DNA of 64,000 nt from Paragorgia papillata (lineage: Eukaryota > Cnidaria > Anthozoa > Scleralcyonacea > Coralliidae): positions 5,727,001 to 5,791,000 of the forward strand of contig JAWNZC010000314.1 of NCBI GenBank assembly GCA_035771165.1, read 5' to 3'. Positions 1 through 11,712 of this stretch are shown here, one piece after another. The notes below the pieces were generated by a model that was given only the letters and a program-made list of their open reading frames with translations, ran no database searches and was not told the DNA's origin. The position numbers and the translations under genes were made by a program. Position 1 is the stretch's first letter; every line of letters starts with the position of its first letter.

Positions 1-940
1 TTTGGATTTCGATAAAAGTGGGTAGACTGGGGAGAGGCTAAATTGAGTGCCAAATCATAACAAAATATTGCGAGACAAGTTGCTGAAGGGGTGTTACACG
101 GTTCAACATTGAAACAAATTGCTGCAATCGTTGCAGAAAGTAGAATCCTATTCTACTTTCTGCAACGATTGCAGCAACTTGTCTTGCAATGATTTTGACC
201 ATTGCACAGCACGTTACACAGTGCAATGGTTCATGCAACTTGTCTCGCAATGGTGTTGTGAGACAACGATTTTGACCATTGCACAGCATGTTACATGGTG
301 CAATGGTTCATGCAACTTGTCTCGCAATGGCATTGTGAGACAATGATTTTGACCATTGCACAGCATGTTACACGGGGCAATGGTTGATGCAACTTGTCTC
401 GCAATGGCATTATGAGACAATGATTTTGACCATTGCATAGCATGTTACACAGGCAATGGTTCATGCAACTTGTCTCGCAATGGTGTTGTGAGATAAGTTG
501 CATGAAAAATTGCACCGTGTAAACATGGCCTTAAGGTGCTGTTACACAATGTGATTTTTCTTGCAACTTGCTCTAATTTTGGACAATTTCAACATGCCTC
601 GCAACAAATGTACTCATTAAATTTTTTTTTTTTTTTTAAATTTTCTCATTTACTCATTTTATTTATTTTTTGGAGAAAAAAATCGCAAGTTGCAGGAAGG
701 GTGTTACACGTTCATGCCCACGTTCCTTGCGATTTTTGTTGCAAGTTGCAGCAAAAAGTAGAACCCATCCAACTTTTCTTGCAACTTGCAACACAGCAAA
801 AATAACAAAATCGCAAGTTGCTACGGGGTGTTACACGGTGCGATTTTTTATGCAACATTCAGTGATTTGTTGCAAGTTGCAAGAAAAATCGCATCGTGTT
901 AATCCTTTAATATATATGCATATTTAATATATATGCACAT
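1..940. repeat. Tandem and inverted repeats, about 77-bp unit
   Basis: Four or so copies of a 77-bp unit lie at about 180-520, each carrying the phrase CTTGTCTCGCAATGG (near 238, 316, 394 and 470). The unit contains short inverted repeats around TTGCAAC/GTTGCAA and GTTACACGGTGCAA. Looser copies of the same words continue to about 900. Positions 117-181 form a long near-perfect hairpin. I see no coding exon here, although the later exons of the NAPRT gene would lie in this direction. Confidence 0.75.
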
Positions 941-1155
941 TCCCTGAAATAGAAACGAAATAAAAGCAATTGGGAGTATCAATACATAAAACCTTTCTGA
1001 CTAACAAGGTGTATCAACTTTACCCCTCGTAAAATTGAAATTTTATATAAATAACTTGTACACTACCAAACACGATGACGATCGTAACACCGGATTTAAT
1101 AGTTTTAATTTCAACAAAAATATACTTGAAACTCACAACTAATACTTCTATTTAC

Positions 1156-1384
1156 CTTCGTCTAATATTTGAAAATTCTCTATATAACGCAGACATTCTT
1201 GGAGGCCAGCAAAGATGGTAAATTCGCCGTGGAATGGATTTTTTCTGAAGTATAAATCGAAAGTGGCGTTATCTGCAGCTTTCCCAGTTTTCCAGTAGCC
1301 ATAAACCATTGTTATTTGATATAAGTCAGTAAGCATTGGACTGATTACTCCATTTTTACTCAAACTATTCTTAGGACAAGCCAT
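1156..1384 (-). CDS. NAPRT: Nicotinate phosphoribosyltransferase, first exon
   Basis: This exon encodes the first 77 residues of a nicotinate phosphoribosyltransferase. The enzyme joins nicotinate to PRPP to make nicotinate mononucleotide, the first step of the Preiss-Handler route to NAD, in the cytosol. The start is the ATG at 1384. The recognisable words are [25 protein letters not shown] and [14 protein letters not shown], which match the conserved N-terminus of animal NAPRT. The exon ends at a consensus donor (GAAG/GTAAAT at 1156/1155). The remaining 450 or so residues are not visible between 1 and 1155 and should lie off the left edge. Upstream (1445-1800) is a dispersed repeat rather than a recognisable promoter. 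Confidence 0.85.
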
Positions 1385-1554
1385 GCTTAGTATTATATAT
1401 CAAGAATAAAGTAAAGAACAACTAAGACAAGAACAAAATGAAAGTGAAAGTTGTGCAGAAAATATATTTTAGATATTTCATTGTTCGCGCGTAAACCCGC
1501 GCGTGGAGTAACTGAACACATGCTTTCGTGGACAACGCGCGCACCACACGCTCT

Positions 1555-1705
1555 TCGTCAGAGCAGAGAGAAAGGGCCTTCGCTCGAAACGTTAGACTCC
1601 CACGTTCTCTGTTTATCCCTATTAACTGTGGTTTATCTAACCTTAACTCTATTTCGATTGTTGTTTCAACACTGCCTACGCAGCACGCTACTTTTATTTC
1701 ACTAT
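1555..1705 (+). repeat. Dispersed ~130-bp element, copy A
   Basis: One of at least nine copies in the window of a short element. Its order of landmarks is GGGCCTTCGCTCGAAACG, then ACGTTCTCTGTTT, then ATTTCGATTGTTGTTTCAAC, then CTGCCTACGCAGCACGCTAC. This copy has lost the usual left part (TCTGACGA). Confidence 0.75.
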
Positions 1706-1869
1706 ATGACTTGTGTATATTTGTATCTATCATGTTAATTCATAGAGAGATCAGTGGTCTACGCTGGTTCGGCTGGTATATTATGCAACGCCGACAGTAA
1801 GAATGTTACATATTTCCTCGCATATTTCTGAATGTATTTTTCTCTGTCTATATCTGTTTCTGTCTGTTG

Positions 1870-2030
1870 GTCGGTCTGTTTGTTTGTTTGTTTGTTTGTT
1901 TGTTTGTTTGTCTGTCTCTCGCTCTGATTGTCTGTCTGTTTCTATCTATATCTGTTGGTCTGTCTTTCTGTCTGTCTCACTGTCTGTTTGTTTGTGTTTG
2001 TTTGTTTGTTTGTTTGTTCGTCTGTCTGGT
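1870..2030. repeat. (TGTT)n / (TGTC)n microsatellite
   Basis: Runs of TTTG and TCTG tetranucleotides. The open frames across it read as C/V/L/F repeats and are not genes. Confidence 0.9.
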
Positions 2031-2766
2031 CTGTACAAAGCTTCAGGTTTAATAATACAGTAATTAATTTGATTTATTACAATATTACAAATAGTTATGC
2101 ATACATATTAAGTCTTATATCTCATACTTGACTCTTATAATTATTATAAAGTAATTATAAATTTAATCTAGCAGTGATAAACTCTGAAGATGACCGCTGC
2201 TGAGGCCATCGAAATGTCAGTCACTAGCACCACATTTCTGTGTGTCTGTCTGTCTTCTGTTTGTTTGTTTGTTTGTTTGTTTGTTTGTCTGTCTGGTCTG
2301 TACAAAGCTTCAGGTTTAATAATACAGTAATTAATTTGATTTATTACAATATTACAAATAGTTATGCATACATATTAAGTCTTATATCTCATACTTGACT
2401 CTTATAATTATTATAATGTAATTATAAATTTAATCTAGCAGTGATAACTCTGAAGATGACCGCTGCTGAGGCCATCGAAATGTCAGTCACTAGCACCACA
2501 TTTCTGTGTGTCTGTCTGTCTTCTGTTTGTTTGTTTGTTTGTTTGTTTGTTTGTCTGTCTGGTCTGTACAAAGCTTCAGGTTTAATAATACAGTAATTAA
2601 TTTGATTTATTACAATATTACAAATAGTTATGCATATACATTAAGTCTTATATCTCATACTTGACTCTTATAATTATTATAAAGTAATTATAAATTTAAT
2701 CTAGCAGTGATAACTCTGAAGATGACCGCTGCTGAGGCCATCGAAATGTCAGTCACTAGCACCACA
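1995..2766 (+). repeat. 266-bp tandem repeat, about three copies
   Basis: Three near-identical units of 265-266 bp. The anchor CTCTGAAGATGACC occurs at 2182, 2448 and 2713. Each unit begins in a (TTTG)n tract, passes through CTGGTCTGTACAAAGC and an AT-rich stretch, and ends with CTGAAGA...GAAATGTCAGTCAC. That end has a hammerhead-like layout (see findings). No coding frame spans the unit. Confidence 0.9.
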
Positions 2767-2990
2767 ATCAGTCTTTCTCAAGACTTACTCTAACCTAGCT
2801 GAGCAACTTTCTTATTCTCAAACATGTTATATTACTTTTAAGGTTGATATTATACATTAATACATTATTTTATTCACATGCATCTTAGACATTTCCCATT
2901 CCTGCCAAAAAAGTGGCAAAAAATGATCTTTTCATGCATTAAAAACGTTTTGTACTCTACAATAATTACATCATACAATAATTATTTTCT

Positions 2991-3333
2991 TAGCCTGTGT
3001 AGTGGCACTTAGGGTTGGGGGGAAGAGGGAAGGGAGGAGGAAAGTAATTGGAAAGAAAGGGGAGGGAAGCAAAGCAAGGTAATAATTCCATGTCCTACAT
3101 AACCCAGGTACTTCATGAAAGCCTTACCCCAACACACAACCTAACCTAAGGATAAAAATTTGTGTAAATAGGACATGGATTTATAACCCAAAGCAACCTC
3201 TCTCTTTTCCCTAATCCCCAGTGGTGTACCGAGGACATTTTGATTGCAGGGTGTCACCCCCCCCTACACATACCATTTGGTACACAACTGCTAATCACCC
3301 TCCCCCCAACCCCAAGCACCGCAATGCAGGCTA
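2991..3333. mobile_element. Mutator-like MITE, 343 bp, 9-bp target duplication
   Basis: The left end reads TAGCCTGTGTAGTGGCACTT and the right end is its imperfect reverse complement (...CACCGCAATGCAGGCTA). The terminal inverted repeats continue into GGGTTGGGG and CCCCAACCC. The element is flanked by an exact 9-bp direct repeat TTATTTTCT at 2982-2990 and 3334-3342, as expected for Mutator-superfamily insertion. It has no transposase. It is a short relative of the element at 16020-17257. Confidence 0.85.
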
Positions 3334-3404
3334 TTATTTTCTCAGCCAATGTTCATCATGTTAAAGATGATGAAGTTACTTAATTTAATTACAGTATAAG
3401 ATGC

Positions 3405-3590
3405 TGATACATGAGCCGGGCTAGGATCTTACTGTGGTTTTAAAACTCGCATAAATTAAATTTACAAAGAAGAATTGGCTTAGTTTAGATGTAAACAAAT
3501 CTAAACGTTAATTCAAATCTGCTTTTGCAGCTGAGGAAAGAATTTCATGACTGGGCTAGCCTGGCCTTGGGCTCATGTAATCAACACCTA
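3405..3590. repeat. Inverted-repeat element, related to 55683-55901
   Basis: This stretch shares with 55683-55901 the landmarks GGGCTAG near the left end, AATTTACAAA, TTTAGATGTAAAC, AATCTAAACGTTAATT and GAGGAAAGAATTTC. It ends in GGGCTCATGTAA. It is a non-coding, MITE-like dispersed repeat. Confidence 0.6.
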
Positions 3591-3668
3591 AGATTAGCTT
3601 TGCTCAACTGGTGCTGACATTTTATTACCATCTTGAAATAATTATAGTCTATTGTTACTTAAAAGTTA

Positions 3669-5447
3669 TTAATGAGCCTTATGAAGAGGTCCAAACTGAC
3701 TGTAGAAAAATATAACATCAGCAAAACAAATTGCCAAGTGGAAATGAAAGAAAATGCAAAGAGGGTAAGACAAATGACTAAGAGCAAACCATGCATAGCT
3801 ACCAAAGAATTTCTCAGCAATGGTTGGATCATAATTGTCAGGTTTTCGAAGTTGATATGTCTTGGCAGCCCAATAGCCAAGGTTAACAACCAGTGCAAAT
3901 GAAGAAAACTGTCGAATCAATCCAGCAGATTTTCTCACTTTTTCACTTGCAACTTCTGGAAGTTTGTGCTCATATGCCTTTTTGATGAAAAGAAACTGTA
4001 GACTAACAGCAACAAGCTCTGCCACTGATGTAAGGATATACGAAATAACTTCCAAGACTGGGAAATTAACAAATTCAGCCACAGCAGCAAATGTACAACA
4101 AATATCCAAAACAGGAAAGCCAATAAAAGAAATACCCAACAATGTCACTTCTAGTTGCATTGATCTGATACGTTTGACAAAACCTGAACTTCCCTTAAGA
4201 AGTACTGTGCAGTATCTACTGAAGGCTAATAATATTATATAAAAGATGCCCTCTAAGATATATAACACTGTTTTAGCAATACTTGCTTCACCTTGAGTTA
4301 CTTCACTAATAAATGTAATAAACAACAAGGGAATACACAACAGACCAAGAATAAAACCAACTCGCCACAAAGTCCAATGTTGTCTCTCAGATCTGAGAGC
4401 TTGTGAGGACAGTGGCATTTTTAAAGTCATCCATACGTGCAATAATAGACCAGAAGCCAGTAGAGCATACTCCATTGAAAATGTAGCGATGTATGGTTCA
4501 AAATCAACCATGATCCTATGTAAATGCTGTAGGTCTGGGCTGGTCCCATTAGCACATGGATCATAGCCATTGACACCATAATAATAATGGTTTAACCATT
4601 GAATATCTTTCATTTTTGGATCATTTGAAGCATCATTGATGAACAATACCCCCCACATACACATGTTGGTTGCCAGAGTTAACATTATAAAGAAATTACC
4701 CCCTGGTACTTTGCGATCACGAATACCATCCCTCGACAATTTATAGAAAAAATACATTTGGAAATAAACAAAGAATGATTTGAAAAAAGGATAGATGCCA
4801 TAGATCACACTCAGGTTTTCTACATGGCGTCTGCATTTCACAAAATCAACAAACGATAACATTTGAGTGGTTGCACAAACAGTGCCAAAAATACCAATGC
4901 CTGTTAATAAAGGACGTGGAATAAGAGCTCCATTGTGCTGGCTTGAATACTGAAACTTTTGCGGTAGAATAGTGTAGCTTGTCCACACAATAAACACAAC
5001 CATTAAGACCATAACATACACCAACACATGTTTAGGTTCCACTTGCATTCCCTGTCTATCAGTATTAAGATTAGCAGTAGCAGTCAACACAATTCCTATT
5101 ATGAGAATAAGTAAAAATGCCATAACACTGCCCGAAGGCATGGATAATGTTGCTAGAATTCTGCCAAGTACTCCAGAATTGGTTTCATTTTCTTCTTGTG
5201 TGGTCCTTCTTCTGGTTACAGCACCATACCTCCTTGGTGGTTCCTCATTACTGGTCACACTGGATACATCATCTGTGATATCATCACCTGGTTTGCGTGC
5301 TCTAATCAGAGGCCTTCTCTCATCTTGTTCCTGGCTGAAGCTCGGTCTTGCTCCATCTGATTCCTGATTTTCAATTGCAGACACTTTACTATCAGTAACT
5401 GGTATTAGTTTTTGCCCAGATCCACCATCACTGCTTACTAATGCCAT
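3669..5447 (-). CDS. Otopetrin-like proton channel, copy 1
   Basis: This is a single uninterrupted frame from the ATG at 5447 to a stop at 3669 (592 residues). The first ~110 residues are hydrophilic and rich in Ser, Arg and acidic residues. About twelve hydrophobic membrane segments follow. The C-terminal part carries the otopetrin-like pattern: an Ala/Glu/Leu-rich helix ending VSLQFLFIKKA, then LIRQFSSFALVVNLGYW, then SYPLCIFFHFHLAICFADV. That last stretch corresponds to the MPLxIFYRFHS...CLFEIW region of vertebrate OTOP proteins. Otopetrins are proton-selective channels of the plasma or vesicle membrane. The copy at 8377-10197 is a close paralogue with the same intronless structure, suggesting a local tandem duplication after a retroposed or intron-poor ancestor. 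Assignment rests on pattern memory, not a search. Confidence 0.75.
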   Translation of the reverse strand: MALVSSDGGSGQKLIPVTDSKVSAIENQESDGARPSFSQEQDERRPLIRARKPGDDITDDVSSVTSNEEPPRRYGAVTRRRTTQEENETNSGVLGRILATLSMPSGSVMAFLLILIIGIVLTATANLNTDRQGMQVEPKHVLVYVMVLMVVFIVWTSYTILPQKFQYSSQHNGALIPRPLLTGIGIFGTVCATTQMLSFVDFVKCRRHVENLSVIYGIYPFFKSFFVYFQMYFFYKLSRDGIRDRKVPGGNFFIMLTLATNMCMWGVLFINDASNDPKMKDIQWLNHYYYGVNGYDPCANGTSPDLQHLHRIMVDFEPYIATFSMEYALLASGLLLHVWMTLKMPLSSQALRSERQHWTLWRVGFILGLLCIPLLFITFISEVTQGEASIAKTVLYILEGIFYIILLAFSRYCTVLLKGSSGFVKRIRSMQLEVTLLGISFIGFPVLDICCTFAAVAEFVNFPVLEVISYILTSVAELVAVSLQFLFIKKAYEHKLPEVASEKVRKSAGLIRQFSSFALVVNLGYWAAKTYQLRKPDNYDPTIAEKFFGSYAWFALSHLSYPLCIFFHFHLAICFADVIFFYSQFGPLHKAH

Positions 5448-8376
5448 TTGTAATGCTGTTGAAAGCTGGAGCACTTTATAACAAAGAAAATTATGTCTTA
5501 TAATGTCCTAACAAGAAAAAAGACACTAAATTAACTTGTTGCCATTTAAATCCACTAACAATACACTTAGTTATTATAAGTAATAGATACGTATAGGAGT
5601 GGCTGAACTGTATGCGATTTACAATGGTCAGCCATAAATCGCATACAGTTCAGACACGAACATTGTATCTTACTTAAACTATGATGAATTTATATATTAT
5701 GAATACTTTGTTTAGCAGTCGTAGATAAAGGCAAAAACAAATTATTTAAACAAGGAAAAAGCTCAATTTGAGTCAATGGGTCCTAATTAGTATGCTGTAA
5801 ATTGGATACTGAGCATTGATGTTTTATTAATCAATGCTGTATCCAATTTACAACTTACACCTTCATGAATTATTAATGAGTATTTTTAGTAATATTTAAA
5901 ACACGAGCAGGAGTGTTTTATCTGATTTAAAACCACGAGGGTGCAGCCCGAGTGTTTTAGATCTGATAAAACATATGATGCGAGTGTTTTGAATGGCTTC
6001 AAAAACAATTCGTTATTGCATGTTATTGTTCATTAGTATTCTTTATATAAAATTGTACGTTCATTACTATTCTTTATATAAAATTGTATGTTCATTAGTA
6101 TTCTTTCTGACGTCAAGAAGTTTTATCAGAAGTTTTATCAGGTATAAAACCACGGACATGGTACTGATTTCCTTTGTGTTTTCCTCATGAATTATTAATG
6201 AGTTTTTGATATAAATTTACAGTACAAGTGTACAATCATGGTCCATGTGAAGAAAAGTCTTCTATTTCTTCATACCGTTGTACCGTAAATTACTATAACA
6301 AAGGCTTCAAAGTAATAGAAGGAACGAAAACTTCTCTGTCTGTCAAATTCGAGGTCAAATTATACGTCCGAAAGTGCAAGGTCAACAAAAATACACATCG
6401 TCATCATGTACGTTTTACTATTTTAACCCAGTTCTAAAAAGGTGTTTAATTACGAAGCATTAAGTTATTTGTAACATTTCAAGTTAGTTGCAACATTTAC
6501 TTCATGGTTCAAAAAGTGATCGCTTAATTTTAGAAAAGAACAGTCAATATTATGTTACAGTATATTCATGCACAACTATTTCCGTATTATAGTACAAATT
6601 GAATACCTTGAATAGTTTATCTATTTCTTCCAATTTGCAGTTCACCAATATCTTCTGAAGATCAACTGGCTTTCTTCTTAGCGAAGCTGCAGTTGGCAAA
6701 TGTCTCGTGACAATGTTTGGAGAAAACAGGTATTCTGGTAGCTGGACGCAAGGACGCACTCGCTCGATTTAATACTAGAAATTGGACTCAATAAAAGGAA
6801 AACAGGAAATGGTTATTGCGCGTGACCCAGACATGACATTCCATCAAAGAAAGGAGGGGAGAGATCAGTGGGGGAGAGACTAATGGACACCTCCAATATT
6901 GAAAATTTAAGCAATTTTCATATTGCTACATACATACATAAACCTTTATTTTTTTGGTATAGATAACAAAATATATACATTAATTTCTAGGCTAGCATGA
7001 CCAACTTTCCAAAGCAGTCGGCAGGCAGGTGAGTTTTTAAAAAAATTATTAGCTTTCTATATATTTACATATATTGCCATTGTGGAAATATAGACTTTCT
7101 TACAGGATCACCAAATGAGTCATTCAATTCAGGATTTGCATGTCCAAACTGCCCACAAAGACATAATTGTACCATATTACTGCATGGTACTATTTATTAC
7201 AGTATGTATTTTTACATGTAAAGTAAAATTACCAGTTATATACAGTATTACTAGTAAGGCTTGTTATGTTAAACCTATTCTGGCCCAAAATGGTTCTTTT
7301 ATTTATATTTTATTCTGTCTATAATGCATTGCCTGGTGATTTTACTTAAATAATTGAAAGAACCCTTAGCCTGCCTATAGCAGATGGGTCAACACTGAAG
7401 TCAGCACAAGACAGAAACAGCTAGCAATTACAAATGCCACAACTATTGTCTGTTTTAACCCTTTAACTTCCACCATGTGAGGAGGTCTTCCCTTGATGAG
7501 TAAAATTATCTGGCATATTATACAGAGTAAAAAGAAAAAGCACCAAATGGCACCAATAGGAATGAAAGGGTAAATTAATTAGGAGGAAGAGGAATACATT
7601 AACTAAGGTTTAGGATTTTGATTTTGGCCATTAATTGTGTTTCTGTAAAGTGCCGTGTTACAAATCACTACAGTTTACAGTCAAAATCAGGGACGTAGCC
7701 AGGGGGGAGCCAGGGGAGCTGTGGCTCCCCCCCTTTTGATATAAAACAACAGACATATAACTACAAAACTGATGCAATATGAATTGTGTCAGGAAATAAA
7801 CTGTAAACAGTGTATTCAATCTACTCAGTGTATGCATTTTGAGTATCTATGTGACGTTTGCTTGTTTTGAGTATTTTATATGATGTTTTTTAACCTTTAG
7901 AGTCTGTAAAATCTTCCTCCAAAAGCCAGGAAATGGCATTTCAGTGACTCTCAATTTCAAAATTTCCCGGGGGAGCATGCCCCCGGAGCCCCTAAAAATT
8001 TATTTTGATTTTGGCTCCCCCCTTTCAAAATCCTGGCTACATCCCTGTCGAAATGGAAATACCTTCCCATTTCTTCTGTACTTTGTTGCGTATTACTGTA
8101 TTTCTGTAGCCACTACTGAAGCTTGAGAAAATGTTAGCTTTAAATGGCATTTAATCCTAACACAATGGATGTTTTTCCTAATGGATATACCAACAAACGA
8201 ATATACATCAAGAATTGGTGACTTTTATCGCTAGACTTTCCTTATGCTTCAGTAGTGGCTACAGAAATACACAACCAACTACAGAAGCAGAAGTGGGAAG
8301 GTATTTCCATTTTGACTGTAATATATCAGATAAAAAGAAAATTAAAGTGGTGATCACTGGTCTTACAATAAAACAT
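5448..8376. other. Spacer between the two otopetrin-like genes
   Basis: No convincing gene is seen. It holds inverted repeats at about 5594-5650 (GCTGAACTGTATGCGATTT and its complement) and 5780-5855 (TGTAAATTGGATAC and its complement). An AT-rich palindromic stretch with TTTTATCTGATTTAAAAC lies at 5890-6190, and a CAGGG-ended element at 7688-8047. The inverted repeat at 5594-5650 is just upstream of otopetrin copy 1 and could lie in its 5' region. Confidence 0.6.
7688..8047. mobile_element. hAT-like MITE, 360 bp
   Basis: The ends are CAGGGACGTAGCCAGG on the left and CCTGGCTACATCCCTG on the right, a good inverted repeat of the CAGGG type common in hAT elements. The flanking bases TCAAAAT and TCGAAAT match at six of seven positions, so a decayed target duplication is possible. 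Inside is a C/G-rich part (GGCTCCCCCCC) and no coding frame of note. Confidence 0.6.
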
Positions 8377-10197
8377 TTAATAATTGCCAGAATTTTGAAG
8401 AGGATTAGCAAAGTCACCAAACTGGCTGAAAATACATACAACATCAGCATAACAAGTGGCAACATGAAACTGAAAGAAAATACAGAGAGGATATGCAACA
8501 TGCATAACAGCAAACCATGCATAAGTACCAAAGAATTGCTCTGTAATACTTGGATGGCTGTCAGGTTTTCGAAGTTCATACGTCTTGGCAGCCCAATAGC
8601 CAAGGTTAACAACCAGTGCAAATGAAGAAAACTGTCGAATCAATCGAGCAGATTTTCTCACTTTTACACTTGCAACTTCTGGAAGTTTGTGCTCATATGC
8701 CTTCTTGACAAAAAGAAATTGTAGACTAACAGCAACAAGCTCTGCCACGCATGAAATACCATGCCAAACAATCTCCGAGATTGGAAAATTGCCAAACTCA
8801 GAAACAATAGCAAATAAACTACTAATATCCAAAACAGGAAAGCCAACAAAAGAAATACCCAACAATATTACTTCTAGTTGCATTGGTCTGACACGTTTGA
8901 CAAAACCTGAACTTTTGTTGAGTAGAATTGTACAATATCGACACAGCACAACTAGAAATAAATAAATAATACCTTTACAGCCATGTAAAACTGCTTTTTC
9001 AGCACTTATCTCAACATTGTTTAATTCACTAAAGTACGCAGCAAAGAGCGTTGGAATACACAAGAGACCAAGAATAAAACCTAGTCGCCACAGTGTCCAA
9101 TATTGTTGTTCAGATCTGTGAGTTTGCATGGATAATGGTGCTTTTATTGCCATCCATATGTGCAATAATAGACCAGAAGCTAAGAGAGCATACTCCATTG
9201 AAAATGTAGAAATGTATGGTTGAAGATCAACAATAATGCTATGCAACTGCTGTATTTGTGGACTTGTGATTGTGGCATTAGCACATGGATCATAACCATT
9301 AGTACCATAATAATAATGATTCAACCAGGAAACACCTTTCAGTTTGGGATCACTCGATGCATCATTTAGGAACACCACCCACCAGATGCACATATTGGTG
9401 GCCAGAGTCACCATCACAAGGAAATTACCTCCTGGTAATTTACGATCCCGAATACCATCCCTCGACAGTTTATAGAAAAAATAGATTTGGAAATAAACAA
9501 AGAATGATTTTAAGAAAGGATAGATGCCATAGACAACACTAAGATTTCCTACATGGCGTCTGCATTTCACAAAATCAACAAACAATAACATTTGAGTGGT
9601 TGCACAAACAGTGCCAAAAATACCAATGCCTGTTAATAAATGACGTGGAATAAGAGCTCCATCGTGCTGGCTTGAATATTGAAACTTTTGTGGTAGAATA
9701 GCGTAGCTTGTCCACACAATAAACACAACCATTAAAACCATAACATACACCAACACATGTTTAGGTTCCACTTGCATTCCCTGTCCATCAGTATTAAGAT
9801 TAGCAGCAGCAGTCAAAGCAATTACTGACACCATAATCAATAAAAAGAACATGACACTACCCGAACGTAGTTTATAGTTCGAGTTACTTTCTTCTTGTAT
9901 GGTACTCCTTCTGGTTACAGCACCATACCTTGTTGGTGCTTGATCAATACTGCTGATACTGGATAGGACATCATCTGACCTTCGTGGTCGAATCAGAGGG
10001 CTTCTTTCATGGCCACGCCTATGATAGATATCCTGTGGCTTGGTAAAGCTACGACCTTCTTCATCACTATCAGTATCATACTCTTCACACATTGGCTGAC
10101 GTTTTTCTCTTCCTGACATTCTGTTACCACCAGCTACTGCAGTTAGTTTCCGCCCAGATAATCCTGATTCATCATCATTAGTGTTAACCCACGCCAT
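8377..10197 (-). CDS. Otopetrin-like proton channel, copy 2
   Basis: This intronless frame of 606 residues runs from the ATG at 10197 (MAWVNTNDDESG) to a stop at 8377. Its hydrophilic ~115-residue N-terminus differs from copy 1 but keeps the word RYGAVTRR. From QGMQVEPKHVLVYVMVLMVV onward the two proteins are highly similar, including FQYSSQH, DFVKCRRHV, SFSMEYALLASGLLLH-type segments, QLEVxLLGISFxGFPVLDI and the C-terminal YPLCIFFQFHVATCYADV. About twelve membrane segments are visible. The channel would carry protons across the plasma membrane. The two copies share strand and orientation, 2.9 kb apart. The N- and C-terminal tails diverge most, so the paralogues may differ in regulation rather than permeation; that is inference. 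Confidence 0.75.
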   Translation of the reverse strand: MAWVNTNDDESGLSGRKLTAVAGGNRMSGREKRQPMCEEYDTDSDEEGRSFTKPQDIYHRRGHERSPLIRPRRSDDVLSSISSIDQAPTRYGAVTRRSTIQEESNSNYKLRSGSVMFFLLIMVSVIALTAAANLNTDGQGMQVEPKHVLVYVMVLMVVFIVWTSYAILPQKFQYSSQHDGALIPRHLLTGIGIFGTVCATTQMLLFVDFVKCRRHVGNLSVVYGIYPFLKSFFVYFQIYFFYKLSRDGIRDRKLPGGNFLVMVTLATNMCIWWVVFLNDASSDPKLKGVSWLNHYYYGTNGYDPCANATITSPQIQQLHSIIVDLQPYISTFSMEYALLASGLLLHIWMAIKAPLSMQTHRSEQQYWTLWRLGFILGLLCIPTLFAAYFSELNNVEISAEKAVLHGCKGIIYLFLVVLCRYCTILLNKSSGFVKRVRPMQLEVILLGISFVGFPVLDISSLFAIVSEFGNFPISEIVWHGISCVAELVAVSLQFLFVKKAYEHKLPEVASVKVRKSARLIRQFSSFALVVNLGYWAAKTYELRKPDSHPSITEQFFGTYAWFAVMHVAYPLCIFFQFHVATCYADVVCIFSQFGDFANPLQNSGNY

Positions 10198-10383
10198 TGC
10201 AATAATTTTTCAGGAAAGTTGATTCTTATAGTGAAAGCTCCACCTTTTATCAGTTCTAGCAAGAAAAGAAATGAATAAAAAATACTGAATTCTGAGATCT
10301 CACAAAGGGTTTTAAAATGAGGCTACATGTAGTATTACATAAAACAGCCCCGTTTGATTGAAATGAAATAAAGTCCAACATTT

Positions 10384-10452
10384 CGAACGAAGGCCCTTTG
10401 TTTCTCTCGAAGGGCCTTCGCTCGAAACGTTAGACTTCTACGTTCCCTGTTT
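10384..10452 (+). repeat. Dispersed ~130-bp element, copy B (partial)
   Basis: Contains CGAAGGCCCTTT followed by its own inverse, then GGGCCTTCGCTCGAAACG and TAGACTTC. Only the 5' part of the element is present. Confidence 0.7.
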
Positions 10453-10674
10453 TGGGGGTTTAGTCGTCAGCTACAGTACTGTATACCAGGTCTGGAACTG
10501 GACTATATACCAGGGTGCATTCCATGTCGGTCACGCCGAAGATCTTCAGCGTGAGTTTCAAAAGTGCTCGGCGTGCTGGTGCACCATCACACTGCGGTCG
10601 GCGCACATATACAGCCATACAACTATACACGTTAGTGGGTGCTCCCTTGGCGCAGCACCTGAACGTACGTTTCG

Positions 10675-11625
10675 GGTCCTACTAATTACTGCCCGGGAGT
10701 AAAAAATGACCGCCCGGGAGTAAAAAATGACCGCCCGAGACGGTATACATCTTTTTTTCTTTTATTAAATTCGCCAATAATACAGAACATAACAATAACA
10801 AATAATACGTGGCAGGGTCACCGCAACAGCCGAAGCCAATTACTGCAGGCCCGAATTATTAGAGGCCCTATATTAGAGGCCTTATATAATAAAGAATAGA
10901 CCACATTTACGGCACACCGCAAACTGCAGTTCGAAATCAGCAGTTAGCCGTCAGAAGTTAGGACAATTTGTATGTTGCGACTGAAAGCTTCCGTTTGTGA
11001 TTTGCCGTATTCGAGGAACGAAATACTGATGTTTCGAAATACTGTACTTATACTAAATACTGTATACATGCAATGTATACATGTATTTTTATATAAGGTG
11101 AATAAATACGAGATTTTTCCCCTTCGATTTATAGCCCAAGAGCGAAGCTCGAGTCTGAAATGTCTCCCACAGCGCCATTGAAATGTTAATCGCAGTCGGC
11201 AATGATTAATGTATTTGATTTTCTAATTTTGAAACAGTTTGAAACAGTGTTTTGGAGAAAAACCCGTGCTGAAATGCCAAACCCGAAAACCGAGGTTTAT
11301 TTCAAACTCGAGTCAACTTTGTGTTGACTTTAGTAGTGTTAGATTAATCATGAAAATATTTACAGACGCGTAACACTCGTGTTTAATACTTATATATTTA
11401 ACTAAAATCAAATCGAAAACTTATAGAGCAAAGAAAATCTGAACTCAACAGTAGACTACTAGTCTGTTGACAGCCTTGCCATCTTGTTTCTCTTTAGAAA
11501 CATATGGTTAACAACATTATCTATAAAAAAATAATTAATTACTGGATAAAGGAACGAGTTAGTAGGTCTCGGGCAGTCATTTTATATTCTCGGGCATGCA
11601 GTCCCGGGCAGTGATTAGTAGGACC
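10675..11625. mobile_element. Inverted-repeat element, about 951 bp
   Basis: The left end GGTCCTACTAATTACTGCCC is matched at the right end by GGGCAGTGATTAGTAGGACC; over 24 bases the two arms differ at one position. CCCGGGAGTAAAAAATGACC repeats follow the left arm. No transposase frame is visible. The target duplication is unclear. Confidence 0.55.
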
Positions 11626-11639
11626 GACCGTTTCGTCAC

Positions 11640-11712
11640 GTTTCTCTTTGACGAAGGGCCTTCGCTCGAAACGTTAGACTCCTACGTTCTCTGTTTCGGC
11701 AGTATATCTAAC
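11640..11712 (+). repeat. Dispersed ~130-bp element, copy C (partial)
   Basis: Well preserved 5' part: TCTCTTTGACGAAGGGCC, TTCGCTCGAAACGTTAGAC, ACGTTCTCTGTTTCGGCAG. It ends at the TATATCTAACC word. Confidence 0.75.
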
